From: PVC group bacterium
GTDB taxonomy: Bacteria; Verrucomicrobiota; Kiritimatiellia; CAIKKV01; PXCX01
Direction of reading: 5' to 3'
Assembly (NCBI GenBank): GCA_003565195.1
Contig: PXCX01000132.1
Span: forward strand, 1-13,411
DNA length: 13,411 bases
Part shown: piece by piece, positions 1 through 7,773 of the stretch
Numbering within the stretch: the first letter of the stretch is position 1
How the letters are laid out: each line of letters begins with the position of its first letter
The notes under the pieces: model-generated
Told to the model about the DNA's origin: nothing
What the model saw: the letters and a program-made list of their open reading frames with translations, nothing else
The model's database searches: none
Made by a program: the position numbers and the translations under genes

Positions 1-69
1 CCTATTTATTGATCGACTAATTGACGGTATCATTTTCAATTCAGCTTGCCTTGTGACGCGCTTATTCTC

Positions 70-2634
70 ATGAACAAACTTCAAATTTTCGACGTTGCGC
101 CGGCTATCCCCGAAAAACTGGTCTTTCTGGAGACGCTGGCACATAACCTGTGGTGGTCATGGAACTACGATGCGATCGAATTGTTTCGCCGGATCGACCG
201 TGAACTTTGGAAACAGACCGGCCATAATCCGGTTCTTTTTCTGCAACGGATACCGCAGACAAACCTGAACGAGCTGATCAGTGACGACAGTTTTATGGCT
301 CATCTTGAACGTGTGCGGACGGCGTTTCAAAAATGCGTATTGGGACCCTGCGAAAAGATGCCGTTCACCTACGAGAAAGAAGAAGTGATTGCCTATTTTT
401 CGGCTGAATTCGGACTGCATGAAAGTGTACCGTTATTCGCCGGGGGTCTAGGCGTCCTGGCCGGTGATCATCTCAAGGCGGCCTCAAACATGGGTTTGCC
501 GCTGGTGGCAGTCAGTCTGCTATACCGGCACGGTTACTTCCGCCAGCAACTGAATAACGATGGTTGGCAACAGGAATCATATCCACCCAACGAGATTCAG
601 AATCTGCCGTTGACCAAAGTCAAGGATAACGCGGGGAACCATCTCACCATCGGCGTTCCGTTACCCGACGACGAATTACAGGCGCTGGTCTGGAAGGTAC
701 AGGTCGGACGCATCCCCTTATACCTGCTTGACGCCAATGTTCCAGAAAACAGTCCCGAGTTGCATCAGGTCACCGCTCAGTTGTACGGCGGCGGCGAACA
801 GACACGCCTGTTGCAGGAACTGCTGCTGGGGATCGGCGGTATGCGCGCCCTGGCTGCCATGGATATTCATCCCGCGGTGTGTCACATGAACGAGGGACAC
901 TCGGCTTTCATAAGCTTGGAAAGGCTGCACCATTTGATGTCGCGGCATAACATGAATATTGACACCGCGCTTGAAGTGGTACGGCGCACCAATGTATTCA
1001 CGACCCATACACCGGTACCTGCCGGGCATGACGAATTTCCGGTCGAGATGGTGCAGCCCTACCTGAAACCTTTACAGGAACGGTTGGGGGTTGACGCGGA
1101 CAAAATCCTGGAATGGGGCCGCCCGTTCGATGCGCCTGCCAAGACACCGTTTTCAATGACAGCGCTGGCGCTGCACATGGCCCAGGATTGCAACGGCGTA
1201 AGCGAATTGCACGGTCAGGTCGCGCGCCGGATGTGGCAATCGATCTGGCCCGGCAAACCCGAACATGAAATACCGATCGCGCACATTACCAATGGCGTCC
1301 ATACCCCTTCATGGATTTCGCCGGAACATGTTCTGCTGTTCGACCGCTATCTCGGACCCAACTGGTATTTGCATCCCGGCCGAGCCGGGATGGCCGCCCG
1401 GATAGATAAAATTCCGGATGACGAGCTGTGGCGCGCGCGCCAGTTGTGCCGCACCCGTCTAGTCCGTGAAAGCCGGACTCGCTTCATACGGCAATTGACC
1501 GAACGAAATGCGTCGCGAACCGAAATCGAACAGGCGCGTACCTCGCTCGATCCCAACGCGTTGACGATCGGATTCGCCCGCCGGTTCGCAGCCTACAAAC
1601 GGGCTACCCTGATTTTCAGGGATGCCGAACGTATCGAGGCCATGTTGTCTTCGGCCGAACGCCCAATCCAGTTGATTATCTCCGGCAAAGCCCATCCCGA
1701 TGATAACGATGGCAAGGAACTGATCCGCCGGATCATCCAGTTTTCGCAGCGCGCAGGCGTCAATCATAAAATCCTTTTTATCGAGGATTACAATATCGAC
1801 ATCGCGCGGGTCATGTTGCAAGGCGTCGATGTCTGGCTGAACACACCGCGCCGGCCGCAGGAAGCCAGCGGCACATCGGGCATGAAGGCCGCCGTCAACG
1901 GAGCGCTGAATCTCAGCGTGCTGGACGGTTGGTGGTGCGAAGGATACGACAAGAAACGGGGCTGGAGCATCGGTCACGGCGAAGAATATGAGGACACCGA
2001 ATTCCAGGACGATATTGAGAGTAAGGCGATGTATACGCTGCTGGAAGATCAGATCGTCCCGTTGTTTTACCAACGTTCGGAAGAACAAATTCCGCTCGAC
2101 TGGGTTCACATGATGAAAGAGGCGATGAAAATGGCGTTCTGTCATTTCAGCAGCCACCGGATGCTGCGTGAGTACGAGACCAGTTTTTACGTCCCGGCCG
2201 TTCAGCGCCATCGCGATTTACAGATTGATGACTGGGCCGCCGCACACGGTCTGGCACAGCTCCAGGAACGTCTTCGTCAGAACTGGCAGACGGTTAGCAT
2301 CGAAACACCGACCACCGATATGCAGCCGGAACGTTTACGGGTCGGGCATACCTTCCGCGTCGCGACCACAGTCCATCTTGGAGCCTTGCAACCGAACGAG
2401 GTGGTGGTGCAGTGTTATTACGGTGCATTACATTTATCGGCAGCCATGAGCGATGCGCATACCCAGGAGATGACATCGGTTGAAGATTTGGGCAATGGAA
2501 AACACCGGTATGAATGCACCGTCCGTTGCGACCAGACCGGTCGCTTCGGGCTGACCGCCCGCATCATGCCGCAAGGCGATGCCTGGACACGCAATCAGCC
2601 GGGGTATATTATCTGGGCATCGGATCCTTCCTGA
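70..2634 (+). CDS. glgP: Alpha-glucan (glycogen/maltodextrin) phosphorylase, GT35 family
   Basis: Predicted to release glucose-1-phosphate from the non-reducing ends of alpha-1,4-glucans using phosphate and pyridoxal phosphate, in the cytoplasm. The 854-residue protein has the layout of the DUF3417-bearing alpha-glucan phosphorylase group (about 850 aa, as in actinobacteria): an N-terminal domain with NLWWSWN at 26-32, then the catalytic core with HMNEGHSAF, TTHTPVPAGHDEFP and IGFARRFAAYKR. The PLP-binding segment EASGTSGMKAAVNGA starts at 598, making Lys606 the expected Schiff-base lysine. The last ~100 residues form a beta-rich tail seen in this group. Start chosen at the ATG because the protein family begins near this point; an in-frame TTG at 46 would add eight residues. 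No clear Shine-Dalgarno precedes either start. First gene of glgP-glgA-glgB. Family assignment is firm; glycogen versus maltodextrin preference cannot be read from sequence. Confidence 0.95.
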   Translation: MNKLQIFDVAPAIPEKLVFLETLAHNLWWSWNYDAIELFRRIDRELWKQTGHNPVLFLQRIPQTNLNELISDDSFMAHLERVRTAFQKCVLGPCEKMPFTYEKEEVIAYFSAEFGLHESVPLFAGGLGVLAGDHLKAASNMGLPLVAVSLLYRHGYFRQQLNNDGWQQESYPPNEIQNLPLTKVKDNAGNHLTIGVPLPDDELQALVWKVQVGRIPLYLLDANVPENSPELHQVTAQLYGGGEQTRLLQELLLGIGGMRALAAMDIHPAVCHMNEGHSAFISLERLHHLMSRHNMNIDTALEVVRRTNVFTTHTPVPAGHDEFPVEMVQPYLKPLQERLGVDADKILEWGRPFDAPAKTPFSMTALALHMAQDCNGVSELHGQVARRMWQSIWPGKPEHEIPIAHITNGVHTPSWISPEHVLLFDRYLGPNWYLHPGRAGMAARIDKIPDDELWRARQLCRTRLVRESRTRFIRQLTERNASRTEIEQARTSLDPNALTIGFARRFAAYKRATLIFRDAERIEAMLSSAERPIQLIISGKAHPDDNDGKELIRRIIQFSQRAGVNHKILFIEDYNIDIARVMLQGVDVWLNTPRRPQEASGTSGMKAAVNGALNLSVLDGWWCEGYDKKRGWSIGHGEEYEDTEFQDDIESKAMYTLLEDQIVPLFYQRSEEQIPLDWVHMMKEAMKMAFCHFSSHRMLREYETSFYVPAVQRHRDLQIDDWAAAHGLAQLQERLRQNWQTVSIETPTTDMQPERLRVGHTFRVATTVHLGALQPNEVVVQCYYGALHLSAAMSDAHTQEMTSVEDLGNGKHRYECTVRCDQTGRFGLTARIMPQGDAWTRNQPGYIIWASDPS

Positions 2635-2637
2635 GGA
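2633..2637 (+). promoter_or_regulatory. Ribosome binding site of glgA
   Basis: GAGGA seven bases before the ATG at 2645, overlapping the glgP stop codon (TGA 2632-2634). It decides the glgA start in favour of 2645 over an in-frame upstream ATG at 2579 that lies inside glgP, and suggests translational coupling with glgP. Confidence 0.7.
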
Positions 2638-2644
2638 AAAAGGT

Positions 2645-4159
2645 ATGGCGCCCCAACGCAGAAAAAAACCGCGTATTCTGGTGGTGACACCGGAGATCAC
2701 CTATCTGCCCAACAACATGGGCAACATGGCCAACTATCTCACGGCCAAAGCGGGTGGCTTGGCGGACGTATCGGCTGCGCTTGTAAGCGTATTATTCGAA
2801 ATGGGCGCCGATATTCATGTTGCCTTGCCGCATTATCGTCAGATGTTTCATGTCTGCATCGGCTCTTTTCTGAGCGAGGAACTCCGTTTATACAAGGCGA
2901 AGCTGCCGCATGAACGGATTCATTTGGCGGAAGACCGCGTTTTTTATTACCGCGACCATGTTTACGGCGATCATCCCGGCGAGAACCCGAAACTGGCGCT
3001 GGCTTTTCAGCGCGAAGTCATCAATAATATAATTCCGCATGTACGTCCCGATTTAATTCATTGCAACGACTGGATGACCGGTTTATTGCCGGCCATGGCG
3101 CGGCGTCTGCAAATCCCGTGCCTGATGACACTACACAACATCCATTCGCTCGAAACCACCCTGGCCAACATCGAGGATCACGGAATTGATGCCGCCGAGT
3201 TCTGGCAATACCTGTATTACGGCTGGCCACCGCAAAGTTACGAGGAGAGCCGCGCCGGAAATCCGGTTGACTTTCTGCTCAGCGGAGTTTTCTCGGCCCA
3301 TTTCATCAATACCGTCAGTCCAACATTTTTGCGTGAGATCGTCTATGGCCAACACGCTTTCATCAACGCAGACTTTCGTAGCGAAATTACGGCCAAGTGG
3401 CAAAGCGGATGTGCCGTCGGCATTCTCAACGCGCCCAGCCCATCCTATCGGCCGGAAACCGATAAGGCACTGGCACGCCGTTACGATACGGAAACCTTCG
3501 TCGAGGGTAAACGCCAAAACAAAGAGCTCTTACAGGAACATGTCGGGTTACTGCGCCATCCGGAAGCGCCGCTTTTTTTCTGGCCATCCCGGCTTGATCC
3601 CTTGCAAAAAGGTTGCCAATTGCTGGCCCACATTCTGCACGACCTGGTGCGGGCCTATCCGGGCGACGGTATCCAGTTTGTCTTTGTCGCCAACGGTCCG
3701 TTCCAGCGTCATTTTCATGATATCGTCCGGATACATGGGTTTTATGACCGGGTCGCCGTTTGCCCTTTCAATGAGGATCTGTCCCGTCTGGCTTATGCGG
3801 CAGCCGATTATTTACTGATTCCCTCGTTGTTCGAGCCGTGCGGTTTGCCCCAGATGATCGGCCCCAAATACGGGACGCTACCGGTCGCCCACGACACCGG
3901 CGGGTTGCACGACACGATCAAGCATATCGATGTCGCGGCACAAACCGGAAATGGTTTCCTGTTCAAACATTACGACAGCAACGGTTTGCGCTGGGCGATC
4001 GACCAGGCCATCGGTTTTCACCGGCTGGCGCCGGAAACCCGTTTCGCCAATATAAGCCGTATCATGCATGAAGCCACGACATCTTTTACCCATGCCGTCA
4101 ACGCGCAACGCTATATCGATCTTTACGAACGAATGCTGGACCGGCCGTTGGTGCCATAA
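2645..4159 (+). CDS. glgA: Glycogen/starch synthase, GT5 family, atypical variant
   Basis: Predicted to elongate alpha-1,4-glucan from a nucleotide-sugar donor (ADP-glucose in most bacterial GT5 enzymes). The 504-residue protein has both Rossmann-like halves of GT-B enzymes. Visible are the donor-binding KxGG motif as KAGG at 35-38, HCNDW at 139-143 (Asp142 matching E. coli Asp137), LHN at 163-165, SRLDPLQKG with Lys322, and FEPCGLPQM with Glu397 as the conserved catalytic-site glutamate. Differences from the E. coli-type enzyme: a roughly 12-residue insertion (YLPNNMGNMANYLT) before KAGG, and GILNAPSPSYRPETD where the usual sequence is close to GILNGIDxxxWxPxxD. The first Asn is kept but the Gly-Ile/Val-Asp is lost. 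These look like a subfamily feature rather than decay because the rest is intact. The gene starts 10 bases after glgP and ends two bases before glgB. GT5 membership is firm; donor specificity is uncertain. Confidence 0.92.
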   Translation: MAPQRRKKPRILVVTPEITYLPNNMGNMANYLTAKAGGLADVSAALVSVLFEMGADIHVALPHYRQMFHVCIGSFLSEELRLYKAKLPHERIHLAEDRVFYYRDHVYGDHPGENPKLALAFQREVINNIIPHVRPDLIHCNDWMTGLLPAMARRLQIPCLMTLHNIHSLETTLANIEDHGIDAAEFWQYLYYGWPPQSYEESRAGNPVDFLLSGVFSAHFINTVSPTFLREIVYGQHAFINADFRSEITAKWQSGCAVGILNAPSPSYRPETDKALARRYDTETFVEGKRQNKELLQEHVGLLRHPEAPLFFWPSRLDPLQKGCQLLAHILHDLVRAYPGDGIQFVFVANGPFQRHFHDIVRIHGFYDRVAVCPFNEDLSRLAYAAADYLLIPSLFEPCGLPQMIGPKYGTLPVAHDTGGLHDTIKHIDVAAQTGNGFLFKHYDSNGLRWAIDQAIGFHRLAPETRFANISRIMHEATTSFTHAVNAQRYIDLYERMLDRPLVP

Positions 4160-4161
4160 CC

Positions 4162-6201
4162 ATGGATTCGCGAAAATCAACTGTACCTCCCGCCAAACTG
4201 CCCGCACTGGTACGTAACGATCCTTATCTCGAACCCTGGACGGATACGATCCGCCAGCGTCAACGTCAGGCCGTGGCCACAGCCGATCGGTTGACAGATA
4301 ATGGCCGGCTGAAGCTGACCGATTTCGCCGCTGCCCATGAATTTTTCGGGCTGCACCGGCGGCCCGATAGCTGGGTTTTCCGGGAACGCGCACCCAACGC
4401 GACGGCCTGCCATCTGGTCGGTGCGTTCAGCGACTGGCAACCGCACCCCGATTACGCGTTGCGCTGCACTGACCGTTGTCACGGCGTGTGGGAAATCGTT
4501 TTGCCGGCCGACCGATTGCAACACGGCGATTTGTACCGTCTCCATCTTGACTGGCCCGGCGGCGGCGGCGACCGGATTCCAGCTTTCGCGCGGCGCGTGG
4601 TGCAGGACGCCGACTCATTGATTTTCAATGCCCAAGTCTGGCAACCACCGCAACCCTATACCTGGAAAACCCGATTCCGGGTGCCACGCACACGGCCACC
4701 GTTGATTTACGAAACCCATATCGGGATGGCCGGCGAGACACCGGTAGTGGGTACCTTTCGCGAATTCGGCGAACATGTTCTGCCCCGCATCATTGCAGCC
4801 GGCTACAACACCCTGCAAATCATGGCTTTGCAGGAACATCCCTATTACGGATCGTTCGGCTACCATATCAGCAATTTCTTTGCCCTCAGCTCACGATTCG
4901 GGACACCGGAAGAATTCAAACAACTAGTCGATGCCGCCCATGCCGCCGGTCTGGCTGTGATTATGGATCTGGTCCATTCGCATGCCGCCCGCAACGAAGT
5001 CGAGGGGATCAGCCGGTTCGACGGCAGTGATCATTTATATTTCCACGGAGGCGAACGCGGAATGCATCCCTTATGGGATTCACGGCTGTTCGATTACGCT
5101 AAAACCGAAACTTTGCATTTCCTGTTGTCCAACTGCCGGTTCTGGCTGGATGAATACCGGGTTGATGGATTCCGGTTCGACGGTATTACCAGCATGTTAT
5201 ACAAGCATCACGGCCTGGGAAAAGCGTTCAACGGTTATGAGGATTACTTCAACGACACGGTCGATACGGCGGCGCTGACGTATCTGCAACTTGCGAACGA
5301 GCTGATTCACTCACTACGTCCCGATGCGCTGAGTGTTGCCGAGGACGTCAGCGGCTATCCGGGTTTGGCGGCTCCGATCGAAGACGGCGGCGTCGGGTTC
5401 GACACGCGTTTGGCGCTCGGGGTCCCCGATATGTGGACACGCTTGGCCAAGGATGTAGCGGACGAACACTGGCGCATGGACACCATCTGGCATGAATTGA
5501 ACAATCGGCGGGCGGACGAGCGAACGATCAGTTATGTTGAATCGCACGACCAGGCGCTGGTCGGCGACCAAACCCTGATATTCCGGATGCTGGGCGCCGA
5601 GATGTATACCCGCATGCACATCGACGATCGGTCTCCCGCCGTCGATCGCGCTATCGCCCTGCACAAAATGATCCGCCTGATCACGCTGGCCACCGCCGGA
5701 TACGGTTACCTTAACTTCATGGGCAACGAGTTCGGCCATCCCGAATGGATCGATTTCCCGCGCGAAGGCAACCAATGGTCATACCATTATGCCCGCCGGC
5801 AGTGGAGTTTGCGCGACCGACCGGATTTGAAATACGGCCAACTGGCGGAGTTCGATCACGCCATGCTCGATTGTCTTGGCCGCAACAGTTGCCTCGATAC
5901 ACAGTATCCGAACCTGCTGCATCAGCATGAAGAGGATAAGCACCTGTTTTTTCAACGCGCCAACCTGCTGTTCCTGTTCAATTTTCATCCGCAACATTCG
6001 CCGTACGATCATCCGGTCCCCTCCCCGCCCGACAGCCAATACCGTCTCGTGCTGGACACGGATGAACCGCGGTTTGGAGGATTCGGGCGTTTGGAAAGCG
6101 GCCAGACTTATCATCGTCTCGATCGCAAGGGATCAGCGCCACAGTTAAGCATATATCTGCCGGCGCGAACTGCATTGGTTCTTCAAGCCGTCCGCCGATA
6201 A
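4162..6201 (+). CDS. glgB: 1,4-alpha-glucan branching enzyme, GH13, eukaryote-like (GH13_8-type)
   Basis: Predicted to cut alpha-1,4 chains and re-attach them as alpha-1,6 branches on the glucan made by GlgA. The 679-residue protein has an N-terminal segment, a CBM48-type domain at roughly 65-165 (FRERAPNATACHLVGAFSDW), the (beta/alpha)8 catalytic barrel and a C-terminal beta domain. Catalytic residues: nucleophile Asp340 in VDGFRFDGITSM, acid/base Glu394 in SVAEDVSG, and Asp463 in ESHDQ; the DLVHSH segment is at 269-274. Phrases such as GSFGYHISNFFALSSRFGTPEEF, MHPLWDSRLFDY and TSMLYKHHGLG resemble animal, fungal and plant branching enzymes (GH13_8) more than E. coli GlgB (GH13_9). The length (~680 aa, without the extra N1 module of E. 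coli GlgB) also fits. The ATG lies two bases after the glgA stop, with no strong ribosome site, so coupling is likely. The 3' end overlaps the convergent agmatinase by 19 bases. Confidence 0.94.
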   Translation: MDSRKSTVPPAKLPALVRNDPYLEPWTDTIRQRQRQAVATADRLTDNGRLKLTDFAAAHEFFGLHRRPDSWVFRERAPNATACHLVGAFSDWQPHPDYALRCTDRCHGVWEIVLPADRLQHGDLYRLHLDWPGGGGDRIPAFARRVVQDADSLIFNAQVWQPPQPYTWKTRFRVPRTRPPLIYETHIGMAGETPVVGTFREFGEHVLPRIIAAGYNTLQIMALQEHPYYGSFGYHISNFFALSSRFGTPEEFKQLVDAAHAAGLAVIMDLVHSHAARNEVEGISRFDGSDHLYFHGGERGMHPLWDSRLFDYAKTETLHFLLSNCRFWLDEYRVDGFRFDGITSMLYKHHGLGKAFNGYEDYFNDTVDTAALTYLQLANELIHSLRPDALSVAEDVSGYPGLAAPIEDGGVGFDTRLALGVPDMWTRLAKDVADEHWRMDTIWHELNNRRADERTISYVESHDQALVGDQTLIFRMLGAEMYTRMHIDDRSPAVDRAIALHKMIRLITLATAGYGYLNFMGNEFGHPEWIDFPREGNQWSYHYARRQWSLRDRPDLKYGQLAEFDHAMLDCLGRNSCLDTQYPNLLHQHEEDKHLFFQRANLLFLFNFHPQHSPYDHPVPSPPDSQYRLVLDTDEPRFGGFGRLESGQTYHRLDRKGSAPQLSIYLPARTALVLQAVRR

Positions 6202-7073
6202 ACCATCAGCTTGAGTGCCAGGCGCGCAGCGGCAAATTCCGTCACCGGCGCGCCGGGCAACGGGACGCCCTCCACGATATCCGCGCCAACCACCCGCCGG
6301 CAGGCGGCGACCCGGCGCAACAACCGCAAGACCGGATACCACAAAAGACCGCCCGGCTCAGGCGTACCCACCCCGGGAATCACCGATGGATCGAAACCAT
6401 CGAGATCGATCGTTACATAAACACGTTCCGGCAAATTTTCCAGTACCCGATCGATCCAAACATCGTCCGGCGCACAGGCCACGTCCTTCGCCCATACCAC
6501 CGGAATCCGTTCCTCACGAAGGCGGGCCGCTTCCGGCACGGAAAGACTGCGAACCCCCACCGACACCGTATCCGGCGTCACGGTTCGAACATGATGCATC
6601 ACGCACGCATGCGATAAGGATTGGCCCTGATATTGCGATCGTAAATCGGCATGTGCATCAATATGCAGCACACCCACCGGACCAAATACATCCGCGGCCG
6701 CACGCACCAGGGGAATGGTCACCGTATGTTCCCCACCAAGCGCCAAAACAAACGGATGCTTACGATAATGATGGCGCGCATCCTTCTCGATCTTTTCCAG
6801 ACAGGTTTCCACGGTAATTCCGCGCTCGTCATAAGCCTTCAGGACAACGACATTCCAGTCGATCGGGACGTCCAATTCTTCGTCGTAGCGTTCAAGTTCG
6901 GCGCCGGCACGCACAATCGCATCCGGCGCCGCGGCGGTACCCGCGCCGTACGATACGGTCCGCTCCAACGGCAAGGGCCAGACGGCATCAGCCGACGCGT
7001 CCGTATCGACCGCGGCCGCAGCGGGACCAGGCAGCGGCTCCAGGAATGACGGTAATGGATTCGCCAAAGACAT
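6183..7073 (-). CDS. speB: Agmatinase / arginase-family ureohydrolase
   Basis: Likely hydrolyses agmatine to putrescine and urea at a binuclear Mn2+ site, in polyamine synthesis. The 296-residue length is normal for the ureohydrolase family. All metal-ligand motifs are present: GGEH with His116, DAHAD with Asp139, His141 and Asp143, and DLDGFDP with Asp223 and Asp225. A conserved glutamate lies in ADIVEGVP (Glu268), and the family phrase GTAAAPDAIR-like (YGAGTAAAPDAIVRAG) is at 42-57. The start at 7073 is chosen because homology begins there and a promoter-like pair ends directly upstream; a longer frame to 7289 would run through both divergent promoters and into the thioesterase gene. It stands alone on the minus strand, with no arginine decarboxylase or spermidine synthase beside it. 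Substrate could instead be another guanidino compound; ureohydrolase family membership is secure, agmatine specificity is inferred. Confidence 0.88.
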   Translation of the reverse strand: MSLANPLPSFLEPLPGPAAAAVDTDASADAVWPLPLERTVSYGAGTAAAPDAIVRAGAELERYDEELDVPIDWNVVVLKAYDERGITVETCLEKIEKDARHHYRKHPFVLALGGEHTVTIPLVRAAADVFGPVGVLHIDAHADLRSQYQGQSLSHACVMHHVRTVTPDTVSVGVRSLSVPEAARLREERIPVVWAKDVACAPDDVWIDRVLENLPERVYVTIDLDGFDPSVIPGVGTPEPGGLLWYPVLRLLRRVAACRRVVGADIVEGVPLPGAPVTEFAAARLALKLMVYRRTA

Positions 7074-7080
7074 GCCGCCG

Positions 7081-7109
7081 ATTATGCCATACCGGGAGCG
7101 GTTCGACAA
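7081..7109 (-). promoter_or_regulatory. Sigma70-like promoter of the agmatinase gene (leaderless arrangement)
   Basis: Read on the minus strand, TTGTCG (7109-7104) and CATAAT (7086-7081) are separated by exactly 17 bases. Matches to the TTGACA/TATAAT consensus are 4/6 and 5/6. Only seven bases lie between the -10 box and the ATG at 7073, so transcription would begin at or next to the start codon. Confidence 0.5.
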
Positions 7110-7153
7110 GGCGCTTCCGGTTCGCCGGATATCAAAAGCGGTGTCGAAAGCGG

Positions 7154-7182
7154 TTGACCTTCGGGCCACTATCGAACATAAT
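7154..7182 (+). promoter_or_regulatory. Sigma70-like promoter of the thioesterase-kinase-dehydrogenase-recD2 unit
   Basis: TTGACC (7154-7159) and CATAAT (7177-7182) are 17 bases apart, each 5/6 matches to consensus. The expected transcription start near 7189 leaves an untranslated leader of about 39 bases before the ATG at 7228. This supports that start over the in-frame ATG at 7072, which lies upstream of the promoter. Confidence 0.6.
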
Positions 7183-7227
7183 AACAAGCATTTTGATGAC
7201 ACCGGACGTTTCAACGGAAAGACGTTT

Positions 7228-7743
7228 ATGACGGCACAACGACAAATTTTACCCTGGACACGCTCGTGTTTCGTGTGCGGCGAAGCCAATCCGCACGGCT
7301 TGCGGCTACGTTCCTGCGTCGAGCCCGACGGTCGGGTAACGCTGGAACATCAGACACGCACCGAGGATTTGGGTTACAGCAGTATTGTTCACGGCGGCAT
7401 TGCCGCGACGCTATTGGATGAAGTCATGACCTGGGCGGCGATTATTGACATGCATCAACCGTGCGTGGCGGCGGAGATGAGTTTCCGGCTTAAACTTCCG
7501 ATTACCGTTGGCACCCGCCTGCGGGTCAGCGGCTGGGTTTCACGGAACCGACGCCGGATTTTGCTAACCGAGGGAGTCATACACGACGAGGAAGATCGCG
7601 TCATGGTCAGCGCCACCGGCAAATACGTTCCGATGGCAGTCGACAGCGCCCGACGCTGCGAAGAAGATTTTGTCGAATCAGCCGATGTTCTCTCACCGGC
7701 AGTCCTGTTCGGGAAGGCATCCGGCACGAATACAAAGGGATGA
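7228..7743 (+). CDS. PaaI-like hotdog-fold thioesterase
   Basis: Predicted acyl-CoA (or acyl-ACP) thioesterase of the PaaI/4HBT hotdog superfamily, acting in the cytoplasm. The 171-residue protein carries SCFVCGEANPHGL at 13-25, a CxxCG element common in a PaaI-like branch, and the hotdog helix motif HGGIAATLLDE beginning at His55 with Asp64 in the position of the usual catalytic acid. A ladder of beta strands follows (LRVSGWVSRNRRRILLTEGVI). A GGAAAG ribosome-site-like sequence at 7216-7221 lies six bases before the ATG. An in-frame extension to 7072 exists but would overlap the divergent agmatinase start and precede the promoter, so it is rejected. First gene of the downstream unit, 30 bases before the PfkB kinase. 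Substrate is unknown and its link to sugar metabolism is not evident. Confidence 0.82.
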   Translation: MTAQRQILPWTRSCFVCGEANPHGLRLRSCVEPDGRVTLEHQTRTEDLGYSSIVHGGIAATLLDEVMTWAAIIDMHQPCVAAEMSFRLKLPITVGTRLRVSGWVSRNRRRILLTEGVIHDEEDRVMVSATGKYVPMAVDSARRCEEDFVESADVLSPAVLFGKASGTNTKG

Positions 7744-7773
7744 CGCCAAACAAAACACCAGGGAGAACTACCT

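Noticed and set aside
21..26. TTGACG as a -35 box for the glg operon
   Set aside because: The place for a -10 box at 17-base spacing reads GCTTGC. TATCAT at 28-33 is too close to any -35 candidate. The real promoter may lie before the window.
1459..2211. A 250-codon minus-strand frame inside glgP
   Set aside because: It lies wholly antisense to the conserved PLP-binding half of the phosphorylase and shows no domain of its own.
6215..6817. A 200-codon plus-strand frame opposite the agmatinase
   Set aside because: Pro/Arg/His-rich composition typical of an antisense frame in GC-rich DNA; the opposite strand has all ureohydrolase metal motifs.
7072..7227. N-terminal extension of the thioesterase to an ATG at 7072
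   Set aside because: It would start upstream of the likely promoter (7154-7182), overlap the divergent gene's start codon, and add a segment unlike the hotdog family.
7074..7289. N-terminal extension of the agmatinase to 7289
   Set aside because: It would cross both divergent promoters and the start of the thioesterase gene; family similarity begins only near 7073.
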